A stretch of 64,000 bases of DNA from Mesaphorura yosii (lineage: Eukaryota > Arthropoda > Collembola > Poduromorpha > Tullbergiidae): positions 1-64,000 of the forward strand of contig WIXG01000142.1 of NCBI GenBank assembly GCA_009869945.1, in the 5' to 3' direction. The position numbers and the translations under genes were made by a program. This document shows, piece after piece, positions 1 through 12,798 of the stretch; the stretch's first letter is position 1, and every line of letters starts with the position of its first letter. The notes beneath the pieces are model-generated. The model made no database searches. It saw only the letters and a program-made list of their open reading frames with translations, and was not told where the DNA came from.

Positions 1-668
1 AGTACGTTTATATGGGACATTATAACGGGTGGGTCGCCTCGCATAGTAGTCTCCAGCGTACGTGGGTCATTATGGTGGGTGGGTCGCCTCGCAGACTAGT
101 ACCGAACTTTCCAAGAACTTCATTTAGTAGGAATGCTTCTTCAAAAATCTTGTTGAGCTCTCGGCATGTTTTACCTGTAAAAACGAAGCTTTTCTTTTAC
201 CGTTGAATTTCGAATACTCTTGAACGGCGACTGGCCTGTCAAAGAAGAAAGCTGCGAACTTTCGTTCCATGATCGAACGTTCATCACATTAATTTTTTAA
301 GATGATGGGTTTTCTTGTACTTGCTCATCCGCAGGTCCGAAACAATAGTATCAGTCTGTGTACAAAGTGTAATGGTTCTCAGCATCAACGCGTTAAAATT
401 TAATTAGCAGCATCCATTTACGGAAAAGAGAGTGTTTGTTCCACTCTACATTGTACCTTGTAACTTGTAACCTTTTCACGCTCTGTAAGAACTTTAAGAA
501 ACTCCAACAATCTCGATTATTCACATTCACACATATCATTAAAGCCAATATTTGTTCATCTAATTTGCGTCTGACAATGACAAGCATTGGATATCCTTAA
601 ACAAACACAAACTTTTACCGCAGGTAATCAAATACGTTATATGCTCAATGTTTGCTTTAATTTCACAG
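1..668 (+). other. Part of an even-skipped intron
   Basis: This stretch ends in a clear TTTCACAG splice acceptor at 661-668, directly before the homeobox codons. No coding exon for the first part of the homeodomain is visible here on either strand, so the rest of the gene lies upstream of the window. Apart from the short tandem repeat near position 14, I see nothing else. Confidence 0.7.
14..93. repeat. Two-copy direct repeat, 50-base period
   Basis: Two 30-base copies (14-43 and 64-93) share an identical 17-base core (27-43 and 77-93) ending in GCCTCGCA. They lie at the window edge inside the presumed eve intron, so the full copy number cannot be seen. Confidence 0.75.
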
Positions 669-1496
669 GTTTGGTTTCAAAATCGGAGAATGAAGGACAA
701 ACGCCAACGGTTGGCGCTCGCCTGGCCCTACGCTGACCCTGCAATCGCCGCGTATATTCTTCATGCTGCAGCGGCCGCATCCGCGTCGAATTACCCGTAC
801 AATCCAGCAGCGGCTTATCAGGCTGCAGCGTACTATCCACACCCAGCGGCAGCAGCAGCTGCTGCCGCGGCTGCTGCCATGTCAGGATCCAACAACCGAA
901 CTCCGGGCGCATTTCCTCCATCCCAGCAACCCGCGCATCAACAAACTTCAGGCTTAATGCGCTCCTATCATCATCAGGGCCAAGAACTTTCACCCTCGTC
1001 ATCTGCGTCACATTTCTCAACAACAGGTATTTCACCCGGCGGTATTCCAACATTTGGCCTGTCACAGCTGCACGTACGAACTTCGACCAGCAGCCCGATG
1101 CACGAAAGCGGCCGAAGTGCGTCCGAGTCGCGGTCGCATCTTTCTATCCCTCAACCACCGATTTCACCAACAAGCTCCAACAGCTCGTCCGGCGGCGACC
1201 GTGATTCCTGTCATCGATGCATTACGATGGACCACGACGGCCCAAAGAGTGCTGGCAGCACGAGCACAGGCAGCGTGTCTTCATCTTTGATCTCACCAAT
1301 TCGTGGCGTAGTGAGCAATTGCAATCATGGTTCTGGCAGCAGTCGAAGCCATCGTGATCGTGCTAATCAGGACGACAGCATGGACGAATCTGCAAACTCA
1401 CCACCTGCAACACAGTCCTTGTTGACCACGCAAACTTCCAATGTAAATAGCACACCCACACTTTTCCAACCGTACAAGGAGTCCACCAAGGTTTAA
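669..1496 (+). CDS. eve: Even-skipped homeobox protein, last coding exon (partial)
   Basis: Even-skipped/Evx is a homeodomain transcription factor that acts in segmentation and nervous-system patterning. The exon opens in frame with helix 3 of the homeodomain ([14 protein letters not shown]), so the intron sits between homeodomain residues 46 and 47, a common homeobox intron site. The next residues (LAWPYADP, then [10 protein letters not shown]) are the Eve signature after the homeodomain. An eleven-alanine run and long Ser/Thr/His/Gln-rich stretches follow. The C-terminus has LFQPYK, resembling the Groucho-recruiting LFxPY peptide of arthropod Eve proteins. The exon supplies 275 residues; the N-terminus and homeodomain helices 1-2 are outside the window. 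A possible ATTAAA polyadenylation signal lies near 1943. Identity as eve is secure; the domain boundaries come from family knowledge. Confidence 0.93.
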   Translation, partial: VWFQNRRMKDKRQRLALAWPYADPAIAAYILHAAAAASASNYPYNPAAAYQAAAYYPHPAAAAAAAAAAAMSGSNNRTPGAFPPSQQPAHQQTSGLMRSYHHQGQELSPSSSASHFSTTGISPGGIPTFGLSQLHVRTSTSSPMHESGRSASESRSHLSIPQPPISPTSSNSSSGGDRDSCHRCITMDHDGPKSAGSTSTGSVSSSLISPIRGVVSNCNHGSGSSRSHRDRANQDDSMDESANSPPATQSLLTTQTSNVNSTPTLFQPYKESTKV

Positions 1497-1660
1497 TTAA
1501 TTATTATGATGACCATACTCGAACTAGGTACACATTTATTGCACTCACATTCTTGTTTGTCTCATTTTTCTTTTATTCCTTCATCATCGCCATCATTGTA
1601 CTTATTATGCCATATTCTACTTGACTGTATGGATGTTTATTATTAGAAATTCAGCTTAGG

Positions 1661-1687
1661 CACTAATTAATAGAAGTGTAATTAGTG
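1661..1687. promoter_or_regulatory. Inverted pair of TAATTA homeodomain-type sites
   Basis: CACTAATTA (1661-1669) and TAATTAGTG (1679-1687) are perfect reverse complements separated by nine bases. Each arm holds the TAATTA core bound by many homeodomains, including Eve. The element lies about 165 bases after the eve stop, in the likely 3' UTR, so it could be a DNA site, an RNA hairpin or chance. Confidence 0.35.
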
Positions 1688-2689
1688 TTTAGCATGTAAA
1701 TGATAATAAGATCGTGTAGGAAAAGTTGAAATGAAATGCTGTATAATATTTCGCTATTCGATAAGCGTGCAAAATGTGCAATGTGTTTTTGGTGTTCATA
1801 TTTTGTTCCTGTTTTCTTTCTTTCGTGCCATAATATTAATTATCTTACAAATTATATTCAATGCCAAACTGGACATGAAATTATTTCCCCATGATCATTA
1901 AGTGAAGGTGTAGTCGTTGTCTTGCTGGTTTGAATGCGTTGAATTAAAAAGTTTACTTAAACTCGGGTCCACTGCGCGTTTCTTTGAAATTGTCATCGAC
2001 CCAGCAGTGGCGGTAGTTTTTTTTTAGTATTTAACATATCGATTTCAAAGTAGCCGTGCATGCATTTCAGTCGGTCACGCCACAAATGGTTCAAGGGTTG
2101 ATTCGACTGTCACATAATCCGTGCTTGACGGCGGCATTGTCTTGTCGGCACGGCGCACAAATGATTTCGGAAAATGCAAATCCTTTTTACGAATTAAGGA
2201 AATTCTTTAACGCGCCACCCATGAAGATGTTAAAACTAAACCGAAACGCACCAGCATGGCATGCATATGTAACAACGATCAAAGGGTTGAAGTCAGTTAA
2301 ACGCTTTCCCTGTCTTTTCGTGGTAATGGCGTTAATCGTGTACTCTAACAAATAATTTGATTCAGCATTCTTGAATTCTTGAATATGGCAGTCCATGGAT
2401 AAGAAAAGCGGAAAAGAATTGGGCACTGGAATTCCTCCATTCGTTTGAATAAGAAAGGGAAATAGAAAACTGGAGCGATGTCTTCCCACGTTGCCGTCGA
2501 TGCGCCTTCGCTGATGTGCGTATGCGAGCAAGCAGAAAAGCTGAGTAGTCTGGTGGGATTGGCTCCAAGACAAAAATTGATGTTACATCTGAGCCTCCAA
2601 TGGAATTGCTGCTCGTAATAGCACTTTATGAGATAAATTACAGCAATATTTCCTGAAAAAGAAAATAAAATGCTCTCTCTCGACAGACA

Positions 2690-3330
2690 ATTTTTCCAGG
2701 CTCCCGGCTCGCATCTCTGCTGCTGCCGCTCCTCGTTGCCCTTTCCGAGCTCTCCGATGTGCTTCCGCGGGCACAACCACACAACATTGTTCTATCATCT
2801 CTTCTATCTCTACATCCGTTGCTTTTACTTAACCAAACTAATTCTGGGCTTGCCTTGCCCAGCAGAGCAGCGCGGCACTAAAAGGGAGATGATCCGACGA
2901 GATGATGAAAAAAGGAAGAGACATTTATTTTATCTCTCTCGCATCCCGCTTTCATTTCTTCTCGTTTACTGCCTGTCTCATCTCAATCCTGGACCGTAGT
3001 CCAATCTCCTGCTGCTGATGGCATGGCGCATGGATTCATAAGATGCCATAATAATACACTGACACTGGCACTGCCTCTGGCTGGCTGACACAATCTCATT
3101 TTGATTACATTAACTTTCTCGCAACCTCTTTTTTATTGCGTTGTCTTCCTTATTCTTTCGTTTTCACTTCGTCTTCATCTTCATCTCGCCGCGACGCTGC
3201 TGTGCGCTTTCTCCTCGTCTGCTTTGCTACTCCGTATTACCATATTTCGAGCATTATTATACAGTTCATCTCTTCTCTTCCATTTCTTGCTGTATTATCG
3301 CTCCCCATAAAAACAAAATGCTATTATGGC
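2690..3330. other. Pyrimidine-rich (GAGA-type on minus strand) tract
   Basis: The plus strand is dominated by C and T, with repeated TCTC, CTTCTC and TCATCTC words; the minus strand therefore carries many GAGA/GAGAG words. It yields several overlapping open frames of 70-160 codons in different frames, which is what a biased composition produces. GAGA-factor binding or Polycomb-type function is a guess. Confidence 0.4.
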
Positions 3331-6300
3331 AAGATCCACTTCTGGTCCCGGCCAATTATACGCTTACGCTCACGCTCGTGCACCAAACAAATTGTCATTT
3401 TATTATCTGCACACTGCATTGCGCTGCCGCCGTATTGTTGTCACGATGTAATTTTTATCATGACCATTTTAGTCACAGTTTAGACGATGCCATTTGCCTC
3501 GCTTTTATTGCCCCAATCCAAGCCAAAGCCAAGTCAGTCAGGCGGTGGGTGAATTCAGTGACGGAAATAAACACGATCATTTCCATATTATTATCGCCCC
3601 AACTCAGGGCGCTTGGAGTTTATCACGTTTAGCGCTGCCTGGAAATGTAAACTCATTCAAAAACTCGTTATTATTCAAATGTGGACTGGAAGGAGTTTTA
3701 AATGATTGTTCCATCCTTAATTTCACGTTTAGCATCAGCTTTAATGCGCAGAATCCAACCCATCCACGTCCACATCGAAGTGAAATTAATTTAAATGAGC
3801 TCGATAAAATCGAGCCAGCCAATGAAGTGTCCAATTAAGATGCGGTGGCGTAAACAAAGCAACGTTTGTGTGACACCGCAGCTGTGGGCTTGGAATTTGG
3901 AAAATGAAAGTTAAAGTTTTTGAATTAACCGAATAAATCATGAGTCCAGCCAACCGAAATGCGAAATGGGAATGGAGAAAGTTTGCGTCTGTGGTTTGGG
4001 TTTGAGGCTAACTGTTGAAGTCATTACAGGAAATCTTCGCATCTCACAACACAAATAGGGGCTTGAATTTTCCTAAATCAGACCGAGCAATTAGAGTCGA
4101 ATTTTCCGGACTATAAATATTTTATCTGGTACCGCAGGAAACACCGCAAGTGCGGACGCAAATCGCGTCCACCCACACAATAACCGAAATATCCTGAGCA
4201 AGCAAATACGCACGCATTTCGTGCGCACGGCAATTTAACCCGGACAAAAGCCGTTAAGGCCATCCAAGAATAGATTGTCGTTTCACAGCTTCCGCGTCGT
4301 GGGTCTCGCATTACAGAATCAATTACATGTCGCATTACAATAAAGAGTCAAATGAATTACTGACTCACTGCCATTGCGATTGCCCTTTTGGTTTTTCCTT
4401 TGCCATCCGGAATCCAACAACTGCGCTGTGTGCGCTGCGTAATTGCTTGTCGCTTGCCCTTTTGTAGTGTAGTAATTGTTTAATGAACAATGCGCTGAAG
4501 TGAGATTTCTGTTTTGTCCTCGAGGGCCCTGTCCTGCCAGTGACGAAAAGGACCCCACTTTGAAAAACATTATTTCCTGGTCTCGGCGGATTTGAGCCGA
4601 ACTTCCAACTTTCTATTATTAGCAAGCTGTACATAAACACGACTTTGATTTAAACCCTTAAACTCTATTCAAAATCCAGTGCAGCCTAGAAGGGGAACAC
4701 GAGCAACAACAACAGAGCAATTTGGCAGTAGTCGTAAGTGATCGTGATAAATGAGAGGAGATTTAGTGAGGCTTTCCTCGCTCGCGTCCGCGTGCGCCGT
4801 GCATGGATAATTTGGTTTTGAACACATGTCAGCCTACGACTGCTCCGTGATATACTCAACATATGCGACACTGCTGCTGGTGTGAATCTCGTAACACGTA
4901 ACAAAGATTGATTTCATGAATAGTTTAATTTGGATTCAACATTATTCACACCTCTCACATTCTGCCTACTTGTAAATCTCTTCCTTCTTCCTCAGCTCAG
5001 ACTATGAAGCGTGCCCTGCCAGAGTGTGGATTCGGGTTTGTGCCACGCCAAGCTTTATTTAGGCATCCATCAATTTGAATAATGATTAATCATTTTGCGT
5101 ACATTATTCAGGCATGATTCGCTCCATATTGCGGTCTTTTTCCTTTCCACACGTAACGTGAACGTAATCAACGTTCAGAGTCAACAACGAAATTTATGGC
5201 AAGAATACAGCAATAATAATATTATGACAGAACGCCATTGAAACATTGGTGAATTACGAGTGTCAAGCCATGTTACCAAAACGTTTCCGTGAGTCTCCGT
5301 CCCCGATTACCACGTTATTCCCATGTCCCAACGCATGGATTGTCTTAATGCACCGCTTTCAACTATTATCGCGTTATCATTACGGCTGGTTAACAGTTAT
5401 TAAAAGGCAGCGTCAGCATTACCGACGTTAAAAATAATGGCAAACATATTTTTGAACTTTGCTTTCGCTTTGAAGCGCATGAAACATGTGCAGATACAGT
5501 GCCATCATTGAGACCTACAAACATGTGTTAGCGTTGGCCAGTCTGGTTAAATGATGAGTTCCAGTTTTATGGAAGAAGAATCCCGTCTGTAGTCTCGCTT
5601 TTTTACTTTCAACAGCCCAGGCAGCCAGGCAGGCATGGCGCCGCGACAAAACTCACAAGACACGACACGCCGCCGTTTCACTTGCCTTTGCTTTAGTTTT
5701 GGCTTCGCTGTCTTCTCCCATTGTTGTGTCTCCGGTCGCGACCGCTGCTGCGGCTCAGTGAGATTGACTTTCCCTTTCATGTTTTGGCTGGGTTAAAGTG
5801 CAAATTCCATCCTCCGTCGGCCCACAAACGGAAAGGTCTCCGCAGTAATTGCTAAGAACTAATGAGAGTGGATTTCTTCGATTAATTTAGCGAAAATGAT
5901 GGATCGTGAATCTTTTTTCAAGTACGCCATTCATAAAAGAAAATTAGAGCCCTACAATGAATACTGACTAACAAAAGTTAGTTTTCCGTTGATGTGTTCT
6001 AGTGCGTTTGGACCCCATGAATGGGTTGTTGGATTAGACACAGGCTGGAGCCGATTTCCCGACATTCAAGACCAAACAAACTACAGACACTCAAAGTTTT
6101 GACTGCGGGCATGAGCACTCGTACTCGTATCAATGAATTCAACAACACTGCTGCTACTAATTAAGTGTCTCACGCGCAGCGACAGCGGCTTTACAGAACA
6201 GAACGAATCGGAGGAGTCGGGCGCGTTTTCCGTTCTCATTCATTTCAAATTAAAAGCAATCTCGAGCATGTGAATGAGCATCGGATCTCTCTGTCTTCTA

Positions 6301-9300
6301 AATGGGTGTCATAATTTTTGTGTTGGTCTTAAGTGAAACCATTACCGGGTGGCAAAGATTACACTTGATGACAAGAAACAGCCGCCCTTCGGTCCTCGCT
6401 ACGGAATTCAGAAGTCATGTTCATCTACTAGAGCTGGAATCTCGCTTCATCTTCCTGCTTCGAGTAAGGCTCAGTGGCTCAGTCTCCGTGCTCAATTTCC
6501 GCACTCCTCCCCTGCAAAGTGAAATTCATTCGACTAGCCTGAGCCTTAATGCTTTCCTGACATTTTCATTTACACTTGTGTACTTTGCAGCTTTTCGTTT
6601 TTCGCTCGTCTTTCACACGCCATGCAGTCATCATAATTGCAACAGTATTTTATGGCTCAATCAAGCCCTGTTAAGAGACCCGTAACTCATTTACTCTGCT
6701 CACTCATTTAAATGCACTTTACGGGGCAATAAAACAAGTTAATAGGGCTCGGTTCAAAATCACAGTCGGGCGTAAGTGCAAATCGCGTTAGGCGTCGAGT
6801 GTCAAGATTTATTAAAGCTAATCAACACTTCTCAAGGAGCAAGCAGCCAATCCCTCGCCATCAGCACTCATTTAGCAATTTAGCACTAAGTAGTTCGTAA
6901 TGTGGATAATTTGGCATAAAATGGCACGGCAGTCGGCAGACGAGCGGTGCTTAAAAGCTAGTTTATGTAAATGGAAGGTGGACCGTTGCCAAAAATGTAA
7001 TCAGAGCTTACGTTTTTGCATGAACACTTTAAAAGTCATCATCATTTGAGCTGCAATAAAATAATTTATAGGCTTTTGCGTAATCACGTTTGCAGCTCGT
7101 TGCTTTGCTCGGCACGCCAGAATTCTTCGGCTTAATTGACGTCCCGTATTCGTATTGAAGATTGATCGGGCACTTTGCAGTTCGCATCTTGATTACGCTA
7201 ATCATCACCCTTCATTAGTCCAGCCATTTTTGCTATTTCTTTGCGTAGGATTCACATTCGCTGCCAAATTCGTGCTTCGCTTGGCAAACGAAGTATCGTT
7301 TATTACGGCCAATGACAAAATTAAGCTGTTATCCACGATAAACGTAACAACAACAGTTATACAGCTTCATTGTACCCGCGGTTTATTGACAGTGCACTAA
7401 ATCGAGATTGGAGTAACTGTAAATTCAGAACACGACACTTCTTTATAATGCGACTTTGTATTTTTCTTGCAGTTACGTAAACTTACGCACGCGGACGAGC
7501 CCTTGAAATGGAATGAGAATGGACACTTGGAAACGTAGTCGCCGTCATCATGCCGTAAAATAATACAATCGAAAGTTATTTGCTTTGCTGGAAAACACAA
7601 AACACGCGCTCGTGCTTGTAGGGCATTGAAAGCGAAACTTTGTCCGTGCACTCATTGCACAATAATTGAAAGGGTCACATTTTATGCCGGCCAGGCCGCT
7701 GACATTGACCCGATTGACTGCGAGTACAATCAATCCAAGTAAAAGACTGAGCTCGAAACTGATTCCGGTCAAGCTTATTTACAACTTAAAACATGAATTC
7801 TTATGATACAACAACTTTTATTTTCATTTAACGGCAACGATGAGTCTTGGACGGAGATGGTCTTCATCATTTTTGGATTTATGATGTTTACAAAATTGCA
7901 CGACTTGTGGACCTGTAAAACTCCGTTATAAAAATTCACAATTTTCCTTATTTCTAGAAGTCAGAAAGTTTATAAAGTCTGTATCGTGGGTGGTTTCTTA
8001 AGGTTGTTGTAAATTCTCAGTTTACTTTCGTTTGATCGTTTCCAACGTGGTGGTAGCAATCAGACTCTTGTCTCATTCATTCAGCAAACCAAAACGCGAG
8101 TTCATGCTTTGTCGAAAATTTTGATTTCCCAATTTTTTAATTAATACAAGCTGTGATTACTGATTGGACTGATTGCTGATCTTACACAGCTTGATGATTA
8201 GATCTTGTGAGATGTGCGATTCTGCGAGTGCTAATTCTATTTGCATTGGATTCGGAAGATAACAGGAAGGAACGTCTCGATATTTGTGAGTATTGTTCGT
8301 TGTTCATAAAAACGACACGCTCCTCTCGAATTTTGTTTCAGCTCATCGGCGAAACGAAAAGCAGATTTTACGCTGTAACTTTTAACAATTGGACCTGTGA
8401 CTTGTGCGCATGGTCATCGTGTTCTGAAGATCTTTATTCTAGAATTATTATTCCGCATTTACAACTAATTTCTGGGTTTTATTGCGACACGGTTTAACAC
8501 TTGGCCACCGACATGACGCACTAAAATTATTCTTTTTGGTAATGCGTTCGCGTTCTGCCTGCGTTTAGTTGTTTCATGCTGCTTTGCTAACTGCTGCCTG
8601 CCTGTGCTGTTGTGTTGTGCTTCCGTGGTCTGGTCCTTCCTCCATCCCCTCCTCATCGCTATAAGAAGCCCTAAAAGTGTCTGCCGAGCAACAGATCAAT
8701 AACACCAACAAAAGAGAGTCGTTCTCCTGTCTCCGGAGCTATAAACGAGACCAAAACAAGAGAGAAGGTCCTTCCTCCTCTCCGATCCCATTGTTGCTCA
8801 ACAAATTCATCTTCCAGACCAGAATCCATCCATCGTGGTTATTGTGCTCGCAATAAAATGACGGAGATAGCTGTACCTCGTTTATTACCGGCACGGCACA
8901 ACACGCGGCCCATTCAAAATATTTGGAGGAATATTCTCATTGTTCCCGTTCTTGTCAGCGGAACCGGGAGGTTGTCGCAATTGTTGTAAATCCTGAAAAG
9001 AGCAGCAGAAGTCTTCGTCGTGGTTTTCTTGGATTTGCCCCGCATTAGTACGTTGCGCTGCTGCTGACGCTGGCGTTCGACGTTCGCTGAGGAGGTAATG
9101 GCCACGAACCAACCAGCACAATCCAAGAATTTAGCACAATAGATTTGTTCGCCCGTTGTAAATCGTTTCGCTGCCAATGTATTTTATATTTTGATGGTTT
9201 TAGAGCAGTAAAATAATTCTGGAATGAAAACATCTCTCCGTGAGTCCTCAGCCAAACCTTCTTGAGTTCTTGAGTGACAACCGAAGTTCGATTAGTTTCG

Positions 9301-12300
9301 GTCAAGCAAACGCTGAGGTATTATCATACAACTTTAGCTTGTGCGCTGCATTAAAATCGGTTTCGTTTCTGGTTAACCGTCTGCAGCAGCGGCCGTTTAC
9401 TGCTTTCGATTGTTAAACAACAAACGTGCAACAGAATCAGCTAGCTCTGCGTCTTCCTTTGCTTTGATTAAATATTAAGACTCAATAAGCGCAGCCGACA
9501 GAAATTGTAAAAGCGATCCTGGACGCTGCGCACACGTGGAAAGAACTGCTTAGCATCCATTTTATAAAGCTCATGAATGGCTCATGACGAGAGTTTTCAT
9601 CTGCAACCTGAAGAGCCCGGTAAAAATGAAACCGGATTGAAAAATATAAAATTGGATGCCGCACTCGCACTTGCCGTGCATTTCCAGCATGAGTGAAATA
9701 AAAAAATTCCCAATAGGAAAATTTAAACTTGTGAGTAGCTTTTTTCTTGTTCCCGAGTAATATTCACGCTTTTTTATTCAGGAGCCTGCCTCGGGATCTC
9801 TGCCTGCATTTCTTAATAAGTGCTCGTATCATTCCCAATTGAATTCCGCACTTTACGAACATTTTTCTTTTCTCATTTCTAAATTTTTTCGCTCAAGTGC
9901 CTCGGAGGACGTTTGAATTTCATCAGTGCGAACTTTCTCTCATGATCTTCAATTATTCACTCGTTTATGCGCACATCAAGGCGCTTACGCTCGAAATCCG
10001 CCCTGCATAATTTTTACACAGCAAGCGTGTGCTAAGTGAGTGAATAATCTAATCTCACGCCTCCCGATCCGACTCAGCCCTTTCGACCCCGACTCGGCGA
10101 CTGCAGTGAGCAGCACAGCGTACGGGTTAATCGTCCGGAACCGGACGAAAGGCGAAAGAGTTGCGACTTTTTATTGCACTGCATTGCATCGACTTTGTGC
10201 TGCTCATCTCGCACTTCATTTTTCGCTGCGTGTTGCGTGTTATTAACTCCAGTACAAGTCTGTAGTCTGCATAATTTAACACGCATAGTAAATTGAATTT
10301 ATTCAATTGAATTTTGTTGTACGGGGCTGCATGATTACCAATAATATTTATTCATCTTGTTTTGAAATAAAAGCAGGAGCAGTCAGTCTCGGGCCTCGGG
10401 AATTGGGCGGGTCATAAAAATATTAAAAGATTCATATTTTTATTCGATTTAGGCGGGTAATAATTTAATAAACGGAGAAAAAGTTGAAATGAGTCGTCGA
10501 AACGCTTACGCGCAATCATTTCGTGATTGGAGAGATTACACGCGTAAAGAAAGGCACATCTCAGTTCAGTATTATTGCCTAAATAATAAATACGATATTT
10601 TACAACCTATAACCCTTCAACTTGGTCTGCCCTGCACTGTGCTTACTGGTGGCTCTGCTGCATTATGCGTCAATGAGGAGACCAGCAATACGACGACCAG
10701 GTTGCATGTTTATGGCTTTATGGCCCAAATCATTACCCAGTTTGAGAAATTACAATAAAATGATCGAGAGACTAATGGACTTTTTCCTTTTAGGGAAGAA
10801 GGAGCACGGCATCATGCTTATTGGTCACATGATTATGATTGCGCCCTGCACATACGCAGTGCTCGAGCTCCAATGGAGTTGTTCAGTTCTCAGTCTAGTC
10901 GGTTGTAAAAATACCTTCCTAAAAAGTTGTTCGTCCACCACAAACCAGGCAGCAGGTAGTCTTGCCTTGCTTCGCTGGCTGTGCATTGCATTATCATTAT
11001 TGCAGATGATAACCCTTCAACTCGGAGTCCTAATAATTGGACGCTCTTATCTTGGAACGGCTTAACCCGGACTTTTGATTTTATGACTTCCTCAGCGAGC
11101 CTCTGCTGTGCTTTTATTCCTTGTAATCAAGTGATAATAGAATTAAAACGCATGGAACAAGTTTGGGAAAGAATTTTAATAAGTTGTGCTCATGTCGATC
11201 TTTATTCTGGCCCCTTCAAGCGTTAGAGCCTTACGGCTTACGGTTGTTATTGAATTAGAGTTCACTTATCCACTTAGTTTTAATTGGGCCAGGCTGTTTC
11301 TTGCTTCTCTTCCAACGTTAAACCTCAGCCAGACGCAGCCTCTATGACACAGTCATTTGACGATTCGACACGCTAATAAAACGCGACTTTGACCAATTTG
11401 ACATAATTCCGTTTAGGGCTATGGATCAAAAAGAAGTAGCCCCTCAATGCGGGTCAATCAGTCTCAGAATCAAACCAGCAGTGAACACAAGCGACAACGA
11501 CAAGATGTACGTCGATGGTCAAATAAAATTAGTTCTGGTTGTGGCCGCTGAACGATGTCTTTGTAAAAGAGGCCATTGTTTTAATTTATTGATACCTTTA
11601 AAATCCGAGCCGGAAAGTGGACATTGTGGGACACCGGCGGGAGCCAATGTAGTCAGATCAGGGAGGAATACTCAAACCCAAAACAAAAGTGGCTCGCTAT
11701 TTCATCAACGGAGGCTGGCAGCAACTTCTAATCTCATCGTTGTTCATGCGTCAGTAAAAAAAAACTTCCAAGGGAAAATCATTGAGACTCTTTTCCCGTA
11801 AACAAAGAATGTGGAGTTCAAATCAATTACTCAATCCTTCAGCTCCATTCTCCATTGTGCTCTCATAACACGGCCAAGCTAGCATCAGCTCGGATGGAAA
11901 AGATCCTTTCGTTCATCAACTGCTGTTTTTGCCCACGGGACTGGATTTTAACCGGGCGATTCACTTTCTATCCATCATAGCCAATTAAGATCCAATTAAC
12001 ACTACAGGGCAGAGTGAATAATGAAAATAACCGGGCGGGCGAGCCCAAGCTTTACTGCTTTCTTTTTTTACAGCAAATCTCCCGGGACGAGGCGAGAAAT
12101 TCTCCGCTAAAAAATGAAACGTGCAGTATCGCGTCTGTGGCTGATCGGAAGGGCCGGACAGAGAAACAGTTGGCAGTTAAAAACTACACAAACTCGAAGG
12201 TAGTTTTGATTTATGAGGTTGGGGAATGATTGATCAATGATCGCTAGCGTAAATTTATGCAACAATGGGACAGCGAGCGTTCATTTATGCTTAAGAAAGA

Positions 12301-12434
12301 GATTTTATTTTTAATTCAAGAATCAAGTGCACTGCACAGCAAATAAAAAACTAGGCTAGCATTATCATGATGAGCGGAGATGAGAAATTGTGATGTGTGA
12401 ACTGCTATGCTGGGCTGAGCTGCGACCCCTTAGC

Positions 12435-12798
12435 TTAACAGTATGGGTAGAATGGGCAGGTTGACGCATCGACGCCTGGTGGATATGGGTGTCTGTTGTC
12501 AAAACGGTATCCGAGAGGAGCGCCGTGTCCGGCCGTGTTGCAGAACGGATACTGTAAAGCAAAAGCAGACGGTAGAGAGTAAGTCAAGCCATGGCGATGG
12601 CACTGCTTTCCGCATTGGCGAACTTACGTTGGGGCAGGAGGCTGGGTTGACACCTGCTGGATATCTCGCTTGGGCAATGCAGACGGCAGCCAGAGCCACC
12701 AAAACCTGCAACCAGCACATTCAATTAATTGACATGAAAAATGAGGACGTGTTTTGCAATTTGAGACTTACCAAAAGGATGCACAAAGTTTTTGCCAT
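12435..12798 (-). CDS. CPCFC-family cuticle protein, 73 residues
   Basis: A three-exon gene whose exons are too short to stand out as open frames: 12772-12798 (9 codons), 12628-12705 and 12435-12551, joined by two GTAAGT introns in phase 0. The product starts MAKTLCILLVLVALAAVC, a clear signal peptide probably cleaved after IAQA. The mature chain of about 51 residues starts RYPAGVNPASCPN and ends CPFYPYC. It contains two C-x5-C motifs (CPNYPFC and CPFYPYC), each preceded by a YPxGVxxxxC stretch. Two or three C-x5-C units in a short secreted protein define the CPCFC cuticular family described across Pancrustacea. Expected role: a structural protein of hard cuticle, secreted by epidermis. It has a TATA box upstream and AATAAA downstream. 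The opposite strand carries a longer but meaningless open frame. Confidence 0.87.

Larger units (their letters stand above)
1497..12434. other. Gene desert downstream of eve
   Basis: About 10.9 kb without a convincing coding exon on either strand. Open frames here are short, unsupported by splice sites and resemble no family I know. Base composition varies: 2.7-3.35 kb is strongly pyrimidine-rich on the plus strand with many CTCT/TCTC runs. Eve loci in insects carry stripe and tissue enhancers on both sides of the gene, so cis-regulatory DNA is the natural reading, but that is inference. The last 130 bases would include the 3' UTR of the cuticle gene, with TTTTATTTTTAA (AATAAA on the minus strand) near 12303. 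Confidence 0.6.

Noticed and set aside
3101-3838. Several overlapping 70-160-codon frames
   Set aside because: Product of the pyrimidine-rich composition; no start, splice or domain evidence.
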